A DNA stretch of 64,000 nucleotides from Achromobacter sp. Root83. GTDB taxonomy: Bacteria; Pseudomonadota; Gammaproteobacteria; Burkholderiales; Burkholderiaceae_B. Both the position numbers and the translations under genes were made by a program. The notes beneath the pieces were generated by a model. The model was given only the letters and a program-made list of their open reading frames with translations. It had not been told where the DNA came from and did not search any database. The stretch covers positions 63,459-127,458 of the forward strand of contig NZ_LMIU01000007.1 in NCBI RefSeq assembly GCF_001428845.1, given 5' to 3'. Below, piece by piece: positions 56,301 through 62,823 of this stretch. The stretch's first letter is position 1. Every line of letters starts with the position of its first letter.

Positions 56301-57967
56301 ACGCGGACGAGATCCGCGCATTGACGGGCGGGCGTGGCGTGGACGTCGTCCTGAACTCGCTGTCCGGCGAAGCGATCCGCCGCAACCTGGACGTGCTGGC
56401 GCCCTTCGGCCGCTTCCTGGAACTGGGCAAGCGCGACTTCTACGAAGACACCCGCATCGGCCTGCGCCCGTTCCGCAACAACATCAGCTATTTCGGCATC
56501 GACGCCGATCAGCTTCTGGCGGCGCGGCCCGAGCTGGCGCGGCCCCTGTACGCGAAGATGATGGAGCTGTTCCGCGACGGCGCGCTGCATCCGCTGCCGC
56601 AGCGCTGCTTCGAGGCGCGCGATGTCGTCGATGCGTTCCGCTACATGCAGCAGTCGCGCCAGATCGGCAAGATCGTCGTGACTTACCGCAACGGCCTGCC
56701 GTCCGACGCGGCGCCGCCCGCCCGCCAGACGCTGTCGCTGACGGCCGACGGATGCTATGTCGTGAGCGGAGGCCTGTCCGGCTTCGGTTTGCGCACCGCC
56801 TTGTGGCTGGCCGACAAGGGTGCGCGGCACCTGGTGCTTGCGGGCCGCAGCGGCTTGACGTCGGACGAGGCCCGCACCACGGTCGAAGCGCTGCGCGCGC
56901 GCGGCGTGCAGGTCATGGCGCAGGCGTGCGACATCGCCGACGCCGAGGCCGTGGGCGCCATGCTGTCCCTTGCAAGAGCGGCCTTTCCGCCCATCCGGGG
57001 CGTGGTCCACGCCGCCGCCGTGATCGAGGACGGCCTGGCGGCCGGCGCCAGCGAAGACCGCATCGAGCGGGTGCTGCGGCCCAAGATGCAGGGCGCGGCC
57101 GTGCTGCACGCGCTGACGCAGGACGACCCGCTGGACCACTTTGTCCTGTTCTCGTCGGCCACCACGCTCTTCGGCAACCCCGGGCAAAGCGCCTATGTGG
57201 CCGCCAACGCCTGGATGGAGTCGCTGGCGCGCGAGCGGCGCGCGCTTGGCCTGCCCGTGACCTGCGCGCGCTGGGGCGCGATCGGCGACGCGGGCTACCT
57301 GGCCCGCAACGAGGCCATCAGGCAGGCCTTGCAGCATCGCATGGGCGGGGCTGCCCTCAACGCATCCGGCGCGCTGGACGCGCTGGAAGACATGCTGCTG
57401 GCCGGCGCCAGCGGCCTGGGCGTCCTGGAACTGGACTGGCACGCGCTGGCCCGGCACCTGCCCGGCGCAGCCGCGCCCCGTTTTGCGGACATCGCCCGCC
57501 ATGCCGGCGAATCGTCCGACGCCGCCGGCGACTCCGACGACCTGCTGGCGCAACTGGACCAGCTTGACGATGCCGAGCTGGGCCCGCGCGTGATCGAGAT
57601 GCTGAAGCAGGAAGTCAGCGAGATCCTGCGCGTGCCCAAGGACAAGATCGAGGCCTCCCGCTCGCTCTACGACATCGGCCTGGATTCGCTGATGGGCGTC
57701 GAGCTGGTGGTGGCGCTGGAGGCCCGCTTCGGCATCCGGCTGCCGGTCATGGCGCTAAGCGAGAGCCCGACGCTGGACAAGCTGAGCGCCCGCCTGATCG
57801 CCGCCCTGCGAGGCGACAGCCGCCAGGAAACCGGCGACGATATCGCCGCCCAGATCGAAATGGTGGCTTCCCAACATGCGGCGCAGGTCGACCCCGAGCA
57901 TCTGGACGCGATTGCGAAACGCGTCCGCTCGGGCCAGGCGGAAGCCGGACAAGGAATGACCCAATGA
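50312..57967 (+). CDS. Highly reducing type I polyketide synthase (KS-AT-DH-degenerate MT-ER-KR-ACP)
   Basis: 2551 residues; a single-module synthase probably used iteratively. KS (1-425): VDTACSSS with Cys172, His307 (EAHGTGT), His347 (NMGHLEA). A 72-base in-frame repeat gives a TIPA-rich linker (434-457). AT (about 540-840): Ser643 in GHSVGE and YAFHSP, which favours malonyl-CoA over methylmalonyl-CoA. DH (905-1190): His945 (HVVGEATVFP, with Glu for the usual second Gly) and Asp1106 (LDSAFQ). Degenerate MT (about 1200-1560): SAM motif reads LEMGAQTP at 1408-1415. Structural KR part (1570-1790), ER (1800-2125; NADPH motif LIHGAAGGVG at 1945), KR (2140-2330; Ser2282, Tyr2295), ACP (Ser2459 in GLDSLMG). 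There is no thioesterase or reductase after the ACP, only a helical tail of about 60 residues. It resembles, from memory, WcbR of Burkholderia capsule I. The alpha-oxoamine synthase overlaps its stop by 4 bases. Confidence 0.93.
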   Translation: MAKRVALIGLSFRFPSTDSLRYWPDLLQGRDLVTEVDPDRWATDTYHHPLREHPGTAYTRAAGSLGDVSGFDAAFFGISPREAALMDPQQRMLLEMAWEAIESAGIKPSSLRGSDCGVYVGIASADYSYRMAEDLGVIDAAFATGNTNSIAANRLSYVYDLRGPSMAVDTACSSSLVAFHQACRAIESGDISQALAGGISLHLHPYGFLIFSKASMLSRLGRCNVFDAAGDGYVRSEGGGLFMLKEHDRAIADGDRILAVVAGTGVNTDGRKSGLTVPSAEAQAALLRQAYDRAGILPEDVDYLEAHGTGTPVGDPIETRAIGMALGQRRPAGKPLPIGSIKSNMGHLEAASGVAGLVKAVYSLQHRTVPPTIGVRELNPAIRAEEWNLDIVTRTHALPATGRLVIGVNSFGFGGANAHVILQTPDATPAAQATIPATIPATIPTSHPANIPAAIPAATAPSPAVPLIVSARTPQALKAAARDMARHLQASPGSTLYDIAYQAALKRERHEHRALAWCSDRGEAADLLQRYADDEEAFAVQTAEGLPDPQGPVFVYSGNGSQWAGMGSRLLDSPVFRAAIDEVDALFAPLAGYRLADELAGQLDGSRYAHTEFAQPALFALQVGVTRMLAQLGVTPRAVVGHSVGEVAAAWACGALSLPDAVQVIHHRSRLQGETRGSGKMTAIGVDGGSAQALLTELGLANALVVAGYNSSRGATIAGEPLALARLEAALQQRGVASKRLDLDYAFHSPAMDGLAPELHAALSALDPRAPSCDFYSAVTGGPLAADTLDADYWWRNIRQPVRFEQALTQCVGDGHSVFVEIGPHAVLRGYVSDALKRAERPGRVVATVTRGEDEPRKVANAAAQLILSGANVDWNASFPTPGLPHALPAYPWQRERHWYAETPQSLGLLHRHRVHPLLGYRLAQQELTWENQLDTHSHPELADHVVGEATVFPGAGFVEIALAAALERRPGAYAELENLEIHTPLLLAAAPSKLLRCAIESEDGRLRIQARELGSDDAWTRHVSARIRPEPGAALLTTPMPALPERQPDFQAEDHAALTAAFGLHYGPAYALIEHGWRLDPATLLACLRVDGHEQPGHLEPARLDSAFQMAVHLLEGQSSMGLGMAFVPARIGRIALRTGAGQPRYVRLRVTRRTPHALTVEIALYGEDGTQLAALSEVSLRGIRLVKQTEDRLSFIDEALTPRPRPDGAAAAPLPTLRQALSDALADAAKDPAYACYADEAEPLLDALCDQYGLQALRALADPQGDIADAALRELRTRTAGMAPMLDMLLERAQTAGVAERNATGWSLTMDQPGETAAADIWNALARDYPAHFAPALAAGRVGLHLAALLQGVSLPETVASPLFDPADLGNHLLAAPARQQLAQSLCAILSDAQTRLAAGKRLRVLEMGAQTPLLGADCCASLDFTRADYCYATATETGLDAAAARLAAYPDAMLRLIGDLADAGSMTGAGVDLAVVQCNFDSLAQTRAALHDARSRLAPGGSLIIVGHHPAHWADFVFGVRESWWSEAGDGGRVSMQQAPDFWRHELQALGCACEPPLELNPGAAAGAYLLHARAGELTEAATADADAPVPAPGRWLLLADDQGPGAALAATLARKLREDGLAVTHLALEAASPSDTLPAIAQGEHYDHVVHLAGLYGAGADAQSACHAQARRCALAAAALRACEKHGRPATLWLLTAGARTPDGRPATTLRGLADAALSGYGRSIMNESADTAVRLLDMPSAPDAAPIAALLRELTDPDAELEVVLDAQGARYAPRLRVVPRPVAPGPAPLAPMVRRLGFELPGQLRNLRWESHPARPPADGELEIQVHATGLNFRDVMYTLGLLADEALENGYAGASLGLEFAGIVLRTGAGVTDFAPGDAVLGFGPASFSDRVLTTTTAVAALPEGMSFEAAATIPSTFFTVYYALHHLARLEPGEKVLIHGAAGGVGIAAVQYAQWLGAEIYATAGSDEKRDFLRMMGVAHVFDSRSLSYADEIRALTGGRGVDVVLNSLSGEAIRRNLDVLAPFGRFLELGKRDFYEDTRIGLRPFRNNISYFGIDADQLLAARPELARPLYAKMMELFRDGALHPLPQRCFEARDVVDAFRYMQQSRQIGKIVVTYRNGLPSDAAPPARQTLSLTADGCYVVSGGLSGFGLRTALWLADKGARHLVLAGRSGLTSDEARTTVEALRARGVQVMAQACDIADAEAVGAMLSLARAAFPPIRGVVHAAAVIEDGLAAGASEDRIERVLRPKMQGAAVLHALTQDDPLDHFVLFSSATTLFGNPGQSAYVAANAWMESLARERRALGLPVTCARWGAIGDAGYLARNEAIRQALQHRMGGAALNASGALDALEDMLLAGASGLGVLELDWHALARHLPGAAAPRFADIARHAGESSDAAGDSDDLLAQLDQLDDAELGPRVIEMLKQEVSEILRVPKDKIEASRSLYDIGLDSLMGVELVVALEARFGIRLPVMALSESPTLDKLSARLIAALRGDSRQETGDDIAAQIEMVASQHAAQVDPEHLDAIAKRVRSGQAEAGQGMTQ
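51611..51682 (+). repeat. In-frame 12-base minisatellite in the PKS KS-AT linker
   Basis: Six units of 12 bases of the form ACCATCCCGGCC, four close and two diverged, each reading Thr-Ile-Pro-Ala. Multiples of 12 keep the frame, so copy number can vary without breaking the synthase; it may change linker length. Confidence 0.85.
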
Positions 57968-59319
57968 CGCAGGACAGAGGCCCCGCGGGCGGCCGGCCAG
58001 GGCTGGCCGCCAGCATCAAACAACGTCTGATCCAGGAATCGCTGCAGCGCAAGCTGCGCGGCGCCGGACGCCAGGCGCCCGCGGCGCAGGCCACGGGCAG
58101 CCATGCCGAGGTGCCCGAGCAGCACTACCGCTTTGCGCTGCATCCGGGATACCAGCAACTGCGTATCCTCAGCGAAGGCGCGGCCACCCTGGGCGTCAGC
58201 AGTCCCTTCTTCAAGGTGCATGAAGGCAATGCCGGCGCGTCCACCCGGATCTCGGGCCAGCCCTACCTGAACTTCGCCAGCTACAACTACCTGGGCCTGT
58301 CCGGCGATCCGGTGGTGGCGGCCGCGGCCAAGGCGGCGATCGATCATTACGGCACGTCCGTGTCCGCCAGCCGGCTGGTGTCGGGCGAGCGGCCCCTGCA
58401 CCGGGAACTGGAACAGGCGCTGGCGGACCTCTATGACGTGGACGACGCCGTCACCTTCGTCAGCGGCCACGCAACCAACGTTTCGACGCTGGGCTTTCTG
58501 TTCGGCCCCAACGACCTGATCGTGCACGACGACCTGATCCACAACAGCGTCCTGCAAGGCATCCAGCTTTCGGGCGCGCGCCGGCTGTCGTTTCCCCATA
58601 ACGACGCCGACGCCCTGGACGCCCTGCTCGCGGACAACCGCCGCCAGTTCGAGCGCGTCCTGATCGTGCTGGAAGGGATCTACAGCATGGACGGCGACTA
58701 CCCCGACCTGCCCCGCTTCGTCGAGATCAAGCATCGCCACCGCGTGTTCCTGATGGTGGACGAGGCGCATTCCCTGGGCGTGATGGGCAAGCGCGGCCAT
58801 GGCATCCGCGAACATTTCGGCCTGCGCGGCGGCGACGTCGACATCTGGATGGGCACGTTGAGCAAGACCCTAGCGGGCTGCGGCGGCTATATCGCCGGCG
58901 AGCGCGCGCTCGTCGACCATCTGAAGTGCCTGGCCCCCGGGTTTCTGTACAGCGTGGGCATGCCGCCGCCGGTCGCGGCCGCCAGCCTGGCGGCGCTTGG
59001 ACGCCTGCACGCGCTGCCCGACCGCGTGGCGGCCCTGCAGGCGCGCGGCGCCAGCTTCCTGGCGCAGGCGCGCGCGGCCGGCGTCGACACCGGCACCAGC
59101 ACGGGCCTGGCCATCGTTCCGGCCATCGTGGGCACATCGCTCAGGGCCGCCAAGCTGTCGTCCGCGCTGTTTGGCCAGGGCATCAACGCGCAGCCCATCC
59201 TGTATCCGGCCGTGCCCGAGAAGTCGGCGCGGCTGCGGTTCTTCCTGTGCAGCGAGCACAGCGAGGCGGACATCGCCCTGGCTGTCGCCACGCTGGCGCG
59301 GGAACTGGCGCGCCTGTAG
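57964..59319 (+). CDS. PLP-dependent alpha-oxoamine synthase (AONS/SPT/KBL family)
   Basis: 451 residues. The family condenses an acyl thioester with an amino acid and loses CO2, giving an alpha-amino ketone. Motifs: NFASYNYLGLSG, FVSGHATNVST (PLP-stacking His), LEGIYSMDGDYPDLP, VDEAHSLGVMGKRG, and Schiff-base Lys301 in TLSKTLAGCGG. An N-terminal extension of about 60 residues, basic and helical (IKQRLIQESLQRKLRG), is not in ordinary AONS and may dock on the PKS. ATGA overlap with the PKS and lack of a thioesterase there suggest it releases the chain from the ACP. By sequence the donor amino acid (Ala, Ser, Gly) cannot be told. Confidence 0.9.
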   Translation: MTQDRGPAGGRPGLAASIKQRLIQESLQRKLRGAGRQAPAAQATGSHAEVPEQHYRFALHPGYQQLRILSEGAATLGVSSPFFKVHEGNAGASTRISGQPYLNFASYNYLGLSGDPVVAAAAKAAIDHYGTSVSASRLVSGERPLHRELEQALADLYDVDDAVTFVSGHATNVSTLGFLFGPNDLIVHDDLIHNSVLQGIQLSGARRLSFPHNDADALDALLADNRRQFERVLIVLEGIYSMDGDYPDLPRFVEIKHRHRVFLMVDEAHSLGVMGKRGHGIREHFGLRGGDVDIWMGTLSKTLAGCGGYIAGERALVDHLKCLAPGFLYSVGMPPPVAAASLAALGRLHALPDRVAALQARGASFLAQARAAGVDTGTSTGLAIVPAIVGTSLRAAKLSSALFGQGINAQPILYPAVPEKSARLRFFLCSEHSEADIALAVATLARELARL

Positions 59320-59323
59320 GCGG

Positions 59324-59345
59324 CCGGCGCCGCCTCAGGCGCCGG
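59324..59345. terminator. Hairpin between the convergent PKS and capsule operons
   Basis: Perfect 8-base arms CCGGCGCC / GGCGCCGG with a 6-base loop spanning the 15-base gap and the last codons of the phosphotransferase gene. No U-run, so efficiency is uncertain. Confidence 0.5.
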
Positions 59346-60840
59346 ACATCAATCCCATGTGGCGCAGGAAAATGCCGGCAAGATCCGTGGCGGCGACCGC
59401 CTCGGCGTCCGGCCGGCCGGCATGGCCCGGCCGCCACACCAGATAGTCCGTCGCGCCGTCCGGCGCGCCAAGCTGGCGGTAGACCTGCGGCATGATGGGG
59501 ACGTGGTCTCCATAGATGCACAGGCCGGCCGGCCGTGGCAGGTCCGACAGCGTGTGGGCCAGCGACGTGAACATCGCGTCCGCATTGCACAGATGGCGGC
59601 AGTACGCGACCAGGTCGGCGCAACCCGGTGGCAGCGCCTGCGCGCAAACGGCGTCTTCGTCGCCGGGCGCCACGCGCTCCAGATGCAGCGGGCCGTGGTT
59701 TTCCATGGTGATCACATGCACGTACAGCGGCTGCGTGCGTTCACGCCGCAGCACGGACGCGACATGCTCCGCCACGGCGCGATCGCCCACATAGGGCGCG
59801 CCGTCCAGCGGCCCCGCAAACGCGGCGATATCGATGAATTCATCGAAACCCAGCAGCGGAAGCACGCGGTCCCTGCCGTAGAAGCTGCCGTGATAGGGAT
59901 GCACGCAGACCGTGCGATAGCCCTGTTTGCGCAGATAGCTCGCCATCGTGTCCAACCCGGCGCGGGCCAGCCGCCGGTACGGCTGGTAGCGGTGCACGCC
60001 CTGCTCGCGCGGACCCAGTCCCGACAGAAAGGCGAACTCGGTACGCACGGTATTGGCGCCCCACGACGCCACGCGAAGCTGGCCGTGCGCGCACGCCTGC
60101 GCGCGCAATCGATCGAATCCGTGCAGCATGCCGGCACGCAGTTGCGGATACAGCGGGCGCGGATCGAAGAAGGACTCGCTCTGCACGGCCACCAGGTCGG
60201 GCAATGGCCCGGCCACCGCCGGCGCGGCTTGCGAGAACGGCGTGAGCGGCGGGTCGATGAACCGGCGTTCGGCCTGCGCGTAGCGCCACAGCGACATCGC
60301 CAGCCCGAGCCTGCGCAGGTCCTTGCGCGCCTCGAACGACACCGGCACGTTTCTTGAATTCCCCCATGCCGCCAGCACCGCGCCGGCCGCGCCCAGCGCC
60401 GCCGCCAGCGTCCACGCGCGCACGGCGCTTTCCAGCAGCCATCCGGCCGCCACCGCCGCCGCCACGCCGGCGGCCACCGCGAGCGCGCGCGCGATGCCCA
60501 GGAACGGCAGGTACAGCCGTGGATGGCGGATCGCATCGGTGAAGTACTCGAAGTCCGCCCATACGAAGGGTTCGCGCAGCGCCTGGTATTTCGCGTTGTT
60601 CACCGCGACGATCAGGCCGAACGCCGCCAGCAGGATGGCGGCGGCGAAATAAGGCCGCCCCACGATGGCCCATGCGCAGGCAAAGGCAAAGATCCATGCG
60701 CCCGCATGCAGCGCCAGCGCGGCCAACGGCCGGCGCCATGGCGCGCGCGGGCGCGGCGCCAGTCCCGCCTCCAGCAGCCACGTCGCCAGCAGGCCGCCGG
60801 CCAGCGGCGCGGCGACAGCGCTCCAGACCGCGTCAGGCAC
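59335..60840 (-). CDS. Membrane phosphotransferase of the LtaS/sulfatase fold
   Basis: 501 residues. About five hydrophobic helices in the first 160 residues, then an alkaline-phosphatase-like domain. Metal-site Glu222 (VQSESFFDPR), nucleophile Thr264 in GANTVRTEF (aligns with the T-S-D-x-E-F of LtaS), ITMENHGP with a conserved His, and IYGDHVPIM with the metal-binding Asp/His. LtaS, OpgB and EptA relatives move phosphoglycerol or phosphoethanolamine from phospholipids to an outer-leaflet acceptor. Overlaps the SDR by 8 bases. In context, the acceptor may be the capsule or the PKS-derived lipid; that is inference. It may correspond to WcbQ of Burkholderia. Confidence 0.8.
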   Translation of the reverse strand: MPDAVWSAVAAPLAGGLLATWLLEAGLAPRPRAPWRRPLAALALHAGAWIFAFACAWAIVGRPYFAAAILLAAFGLIVAVNNAKYQALREPFVWADFEYFTDAIRHPRLYLPFLGIARALAVAAGVAAAVAAGWLLESAVRAWTLAAALGAAGAVLAAWGNSRNVPVSFEARKDLRRLGLAMSLWRYAQAERRFIDPPLTPFSQAAPAVAGPLPDLVAVQSESFFDPRPLYPQLRAGMLHGFDRLRAQACAHGQLRVASWGANTVRTEFAFLSGLGPREQGVHRYQPYRRLARAGLDTMASYLRKQGYRTVCVHPYHGSFYGRDRVLPLLGFDEFIDIAAFAGPLDGAPYVGDRAVAEHVASVLRRERTQPLYVHVITMENHGPLHLERVAPGDEDAVCAQALPPGCADLVAYCRHLCNADAMFTSLAHTLSDLPRPAGLCIYGDHVPIMPQVYRQLGAPDGATDYLVWRPGHAGRPDAEAVAATDLAGIFLRHMGLMSGA

Positions 60841-61603
60841 CGTAGCCCAGCCTGCGCAGTATCCACCCCGAGCACGCGGGCGGCAGTCCGGCCAGCAGCC
60901 AGCAGCCCAGGCTCAGCGGGAAGGGAAAGCTGATGCGGGCACGATCCGCCGCCAAGCCCAGCCGTATGCGGCCGGCGGCGCGCTCCGCGCTCAGTTCAAA
61001 GGGCTTGGGCCCGGGCATGGCCGCGCACATCGGCGAGGTCACGTAGCCGGGCATCACCACGCTGACCCGTACCCCATGCACCCGCAGCCCGTCGCGCAGG
61101 GCCTCGCCGTAGGCCTTCAAGGCGGCCTTGCTGGCGCTGTAGCTTGGGGTGGCCGGCAGCCCGCGCCACGCGGCTTGCGAGCTCATCAGCGCAATCTGCC
61201 CCGACCCCCGCCGCCGCATGCCTTCGGCCAGCGCGTGCGTGACCGCCAGGGCCGCGCGCAGGTTGACCTCGATGAGCGTTTCCATGTCCTGCCAGGACTC
61301 GCCCTGTCCGGGCGCGGGCGCCGAGATATTGACGCCCGCATTGACGACCGCGAGGTCGGGCAGCCCATCGCCGGCCAGTTCGCGCAGCCAGCCGTCCAGC
61401 GCCGGGCGGTCCCGCAGGTCCAGCACCTTGGCGCGCACGCGCGCGCCGCGCGCCTCGCAGCGCCCAGCGAGTTCGCGCAGGACCGGCTCGCGGCGGCCCT
61501 GCAGCGTCAGGCTGGCGCCGGGCCGGGCATATTCCAGCGCCAGCGCCTGGCCGATGGCGCCCGTGGCGCCGGTGATCAGAACGGATTCGGGTGCGCGCGT
61601 CAT
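60833..61603 (-). CDS. Short-chain dehydrogenase/reductase with hydrophobic C-terminal tail
   Basis: 256 residues. NAD(P) motif LITGATGAIGQALA, TLQGRRE (a basic residue favouring NADPH), VVNAGVN, and catalytic Ser in LMSSQAAW with Tyr155 and Lys159 (YSASKAALKAYGEALR). After residue about 210 comes a strongly hydrophobic tail (SFPFPLSLGCWLLAGLPP), as in membrane-bound sphingolipid ketoreductases. It overlaps KpsS by 4 bases. A plausible role is reduction of the 3-keto group left by the oxoamine synthase. It may correspond to WcbP. Confidence 0.85.
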   Translation of the reverse strand: MTRAPESVLITGATGAIGQALALEYARPGASLTLQGRREPVLRELAGRCEARGARVRAKVLDLRDRPALDGWLRELAGDGLPDLAVVNAGVNISAPAPGQGESWQDMETLIEVNLRAALAVTHALAEGMRRRGSGQIALMSSQAAWRGLPATPSYSASKAALKAYGEALRDGLRVHGVRVSVVMPGYVTSPMCAAMPGPKPFELSAERAAGRIRLGLAADRARISFPFPLSLGCWLLAGLPPACSGWILRRLGYGA

Positions 61604-62823
61604 GCGTATTCCTCCAGCACGGAGCGGTCGCGCTCCATCCGGTCCGCGGCGTGGCGCGTGGCCAGCGCGATCCCCTCGGCGCTGTAGAAGCCGCCGTTGA
61701 TCTGCGTGGCATGCACCACCGCCGCCTTGAACTGCCTGAAGAATACCGGGTCGGGCGGCGCCGCGCCTTGCCAGAAGTCGTCGAGCTGCCCCTGGAAGGT
61801 CAGCCCCTCCAGGTGGTAGACGGCCGCGCTCAGGGCGAGCGTCGGGCAGCCTGCCTCCAGCGCGGCCGCGCCCACGGTGCTGTTCACGGTGACGACGCCC
61901 GCCGCCCGCGCCAGCAGACTGGGCAGATGCCCGGCTTCCAGGTAGATCACCCTGTCGGCCACGCCGAACATGCGCGCCAGATCCCGCACGCCGCTTTCAT
62001 GGCGCGCCACGCCGGGGTCCAGCGGATGGTTCTTCACCACCAGCAGGCTTTGCGCCGGCGCGTGGGCCGCGAACGAGGCCAGCACCAGCGCGGCCACCTG
62101 CCGCATGCTCCGGAAAGGCGAGTGATGCAGGATCTGCGCGTCGCCGTCGAGCTGCAGCGGGAACAGATAGTAGGGGTTTGGCCCGGCGGCCACCCGCGCC
62201 ACCGCCGCGGCGTCGGCGCGGCCGCGCAGGCGCAGCTTGACCGCGCGGCGCACATACGCGCCGTACTCCCTGGCGGCGCCGTACGGCGCATGGGTGCGGT
62301 AGCGTGGATAGCAGACGGGGTTGAGCGCGCCGCACACGTGATAGGCCACGTCGTGGGCCGCCCGGTTCCAGAATGGAGCGCGGAACGGCTGGGGCACCGG
62401 CGCGGACGCCAGCCGCCGGCCCGCTTCGCGATACCAGCCCGGCTCGCGGGGCAGCGCCGAATTGGCGTTCACCCCGCCGCGCTCCAGCGTCACCCAATGC
62501 GGGCGGAAATAGCCTTCTTCAAACACGTGTGTCCGCAGGCCCCGGCCGCGCGCCAGCGCGACGGCGGGACGATGGACTGGCCGGCAATCGCCGAACAGCA
62601 CGATGTCCGTCGCGCCAGAGGCCTGCAGCGCGTCTTCGTAAAATGCGTCCAGGCCGTCCGGACGGCCCCTGAAGGACCATGTCCGGCCGCGCCGCCAGTA
62701 GGCGGAATCGCCCACCGTGAAGTTCACCTTGCCGACGGCATGGCCGCGATCCGCCAGCACACCGGCCAGGCGCTCGAAGAACGGCGAACAAACGCCCTGC
62801 AGAAATAGATACGAACGGCTCAT
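61600..62823 (-). CDS. kpsS: Capsule polysaccharide beta-Kdo transferase KpsS
   Basis: 407 residues. LFLQGVCSPFFERLAGVLADRGHAV and FEEGYFRPHWVTLE are the KpsS/LipB/WcbO hallmarks; GDCRPVHRPAV, VKNHPLDPGV and VTVNSTVGAAALEAGCPTL are typical of the GT99-like fold. KpsS starts the poly-Kdo linker on a lyso-phosphatidylglycerol in the Group 2 capsule model. ATGA overlaps with both neighbours show a tightly coupled operon. Confidence 0.9.
   Translation of the reverse strand: MSRSYLFLQGVCSPFFERLAGVLADRGHAVGKVNFTVGDSAYWRRGRTWSFRGRPDGLDAFYEDALQASGATDIVLFGDCRPVHRPAVALARGRGLRTHVFEEGYFRPHWVTLERGGVNANSALPREPGWYREAGRRLASAPVPQPFRAPFWNRAAHDVAYHVCGALNPVCYPRYRTHAPYGAAREYGAYVRRAVKLRLRGRADAAAVARVAAGPNPYYLFPLQLDGDAQILHHSPFRSMRQVAALVLASFAAHAPAQSLLVVKNHPLDPGVARHESGVRDLARMFGVADRVIYLEAGHLPSLLARAAGVVTVNSTVGAAALEAGCPTLALSAAVYHLEGLTFQGQLDDFWQGAAPPDPVFFRQFKAAVVHATQINGGFYSAEGIALATRHAADRMERDRSVLEEYA

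Noticed and set aside
54737-57553. 938-codon open frame on the minus strand opposite the PKS
   Set aside because: No recognisable domain, His/Gln/Arg/Gly-rich composition of a shadow frame, and the plus strand has a full PKS.
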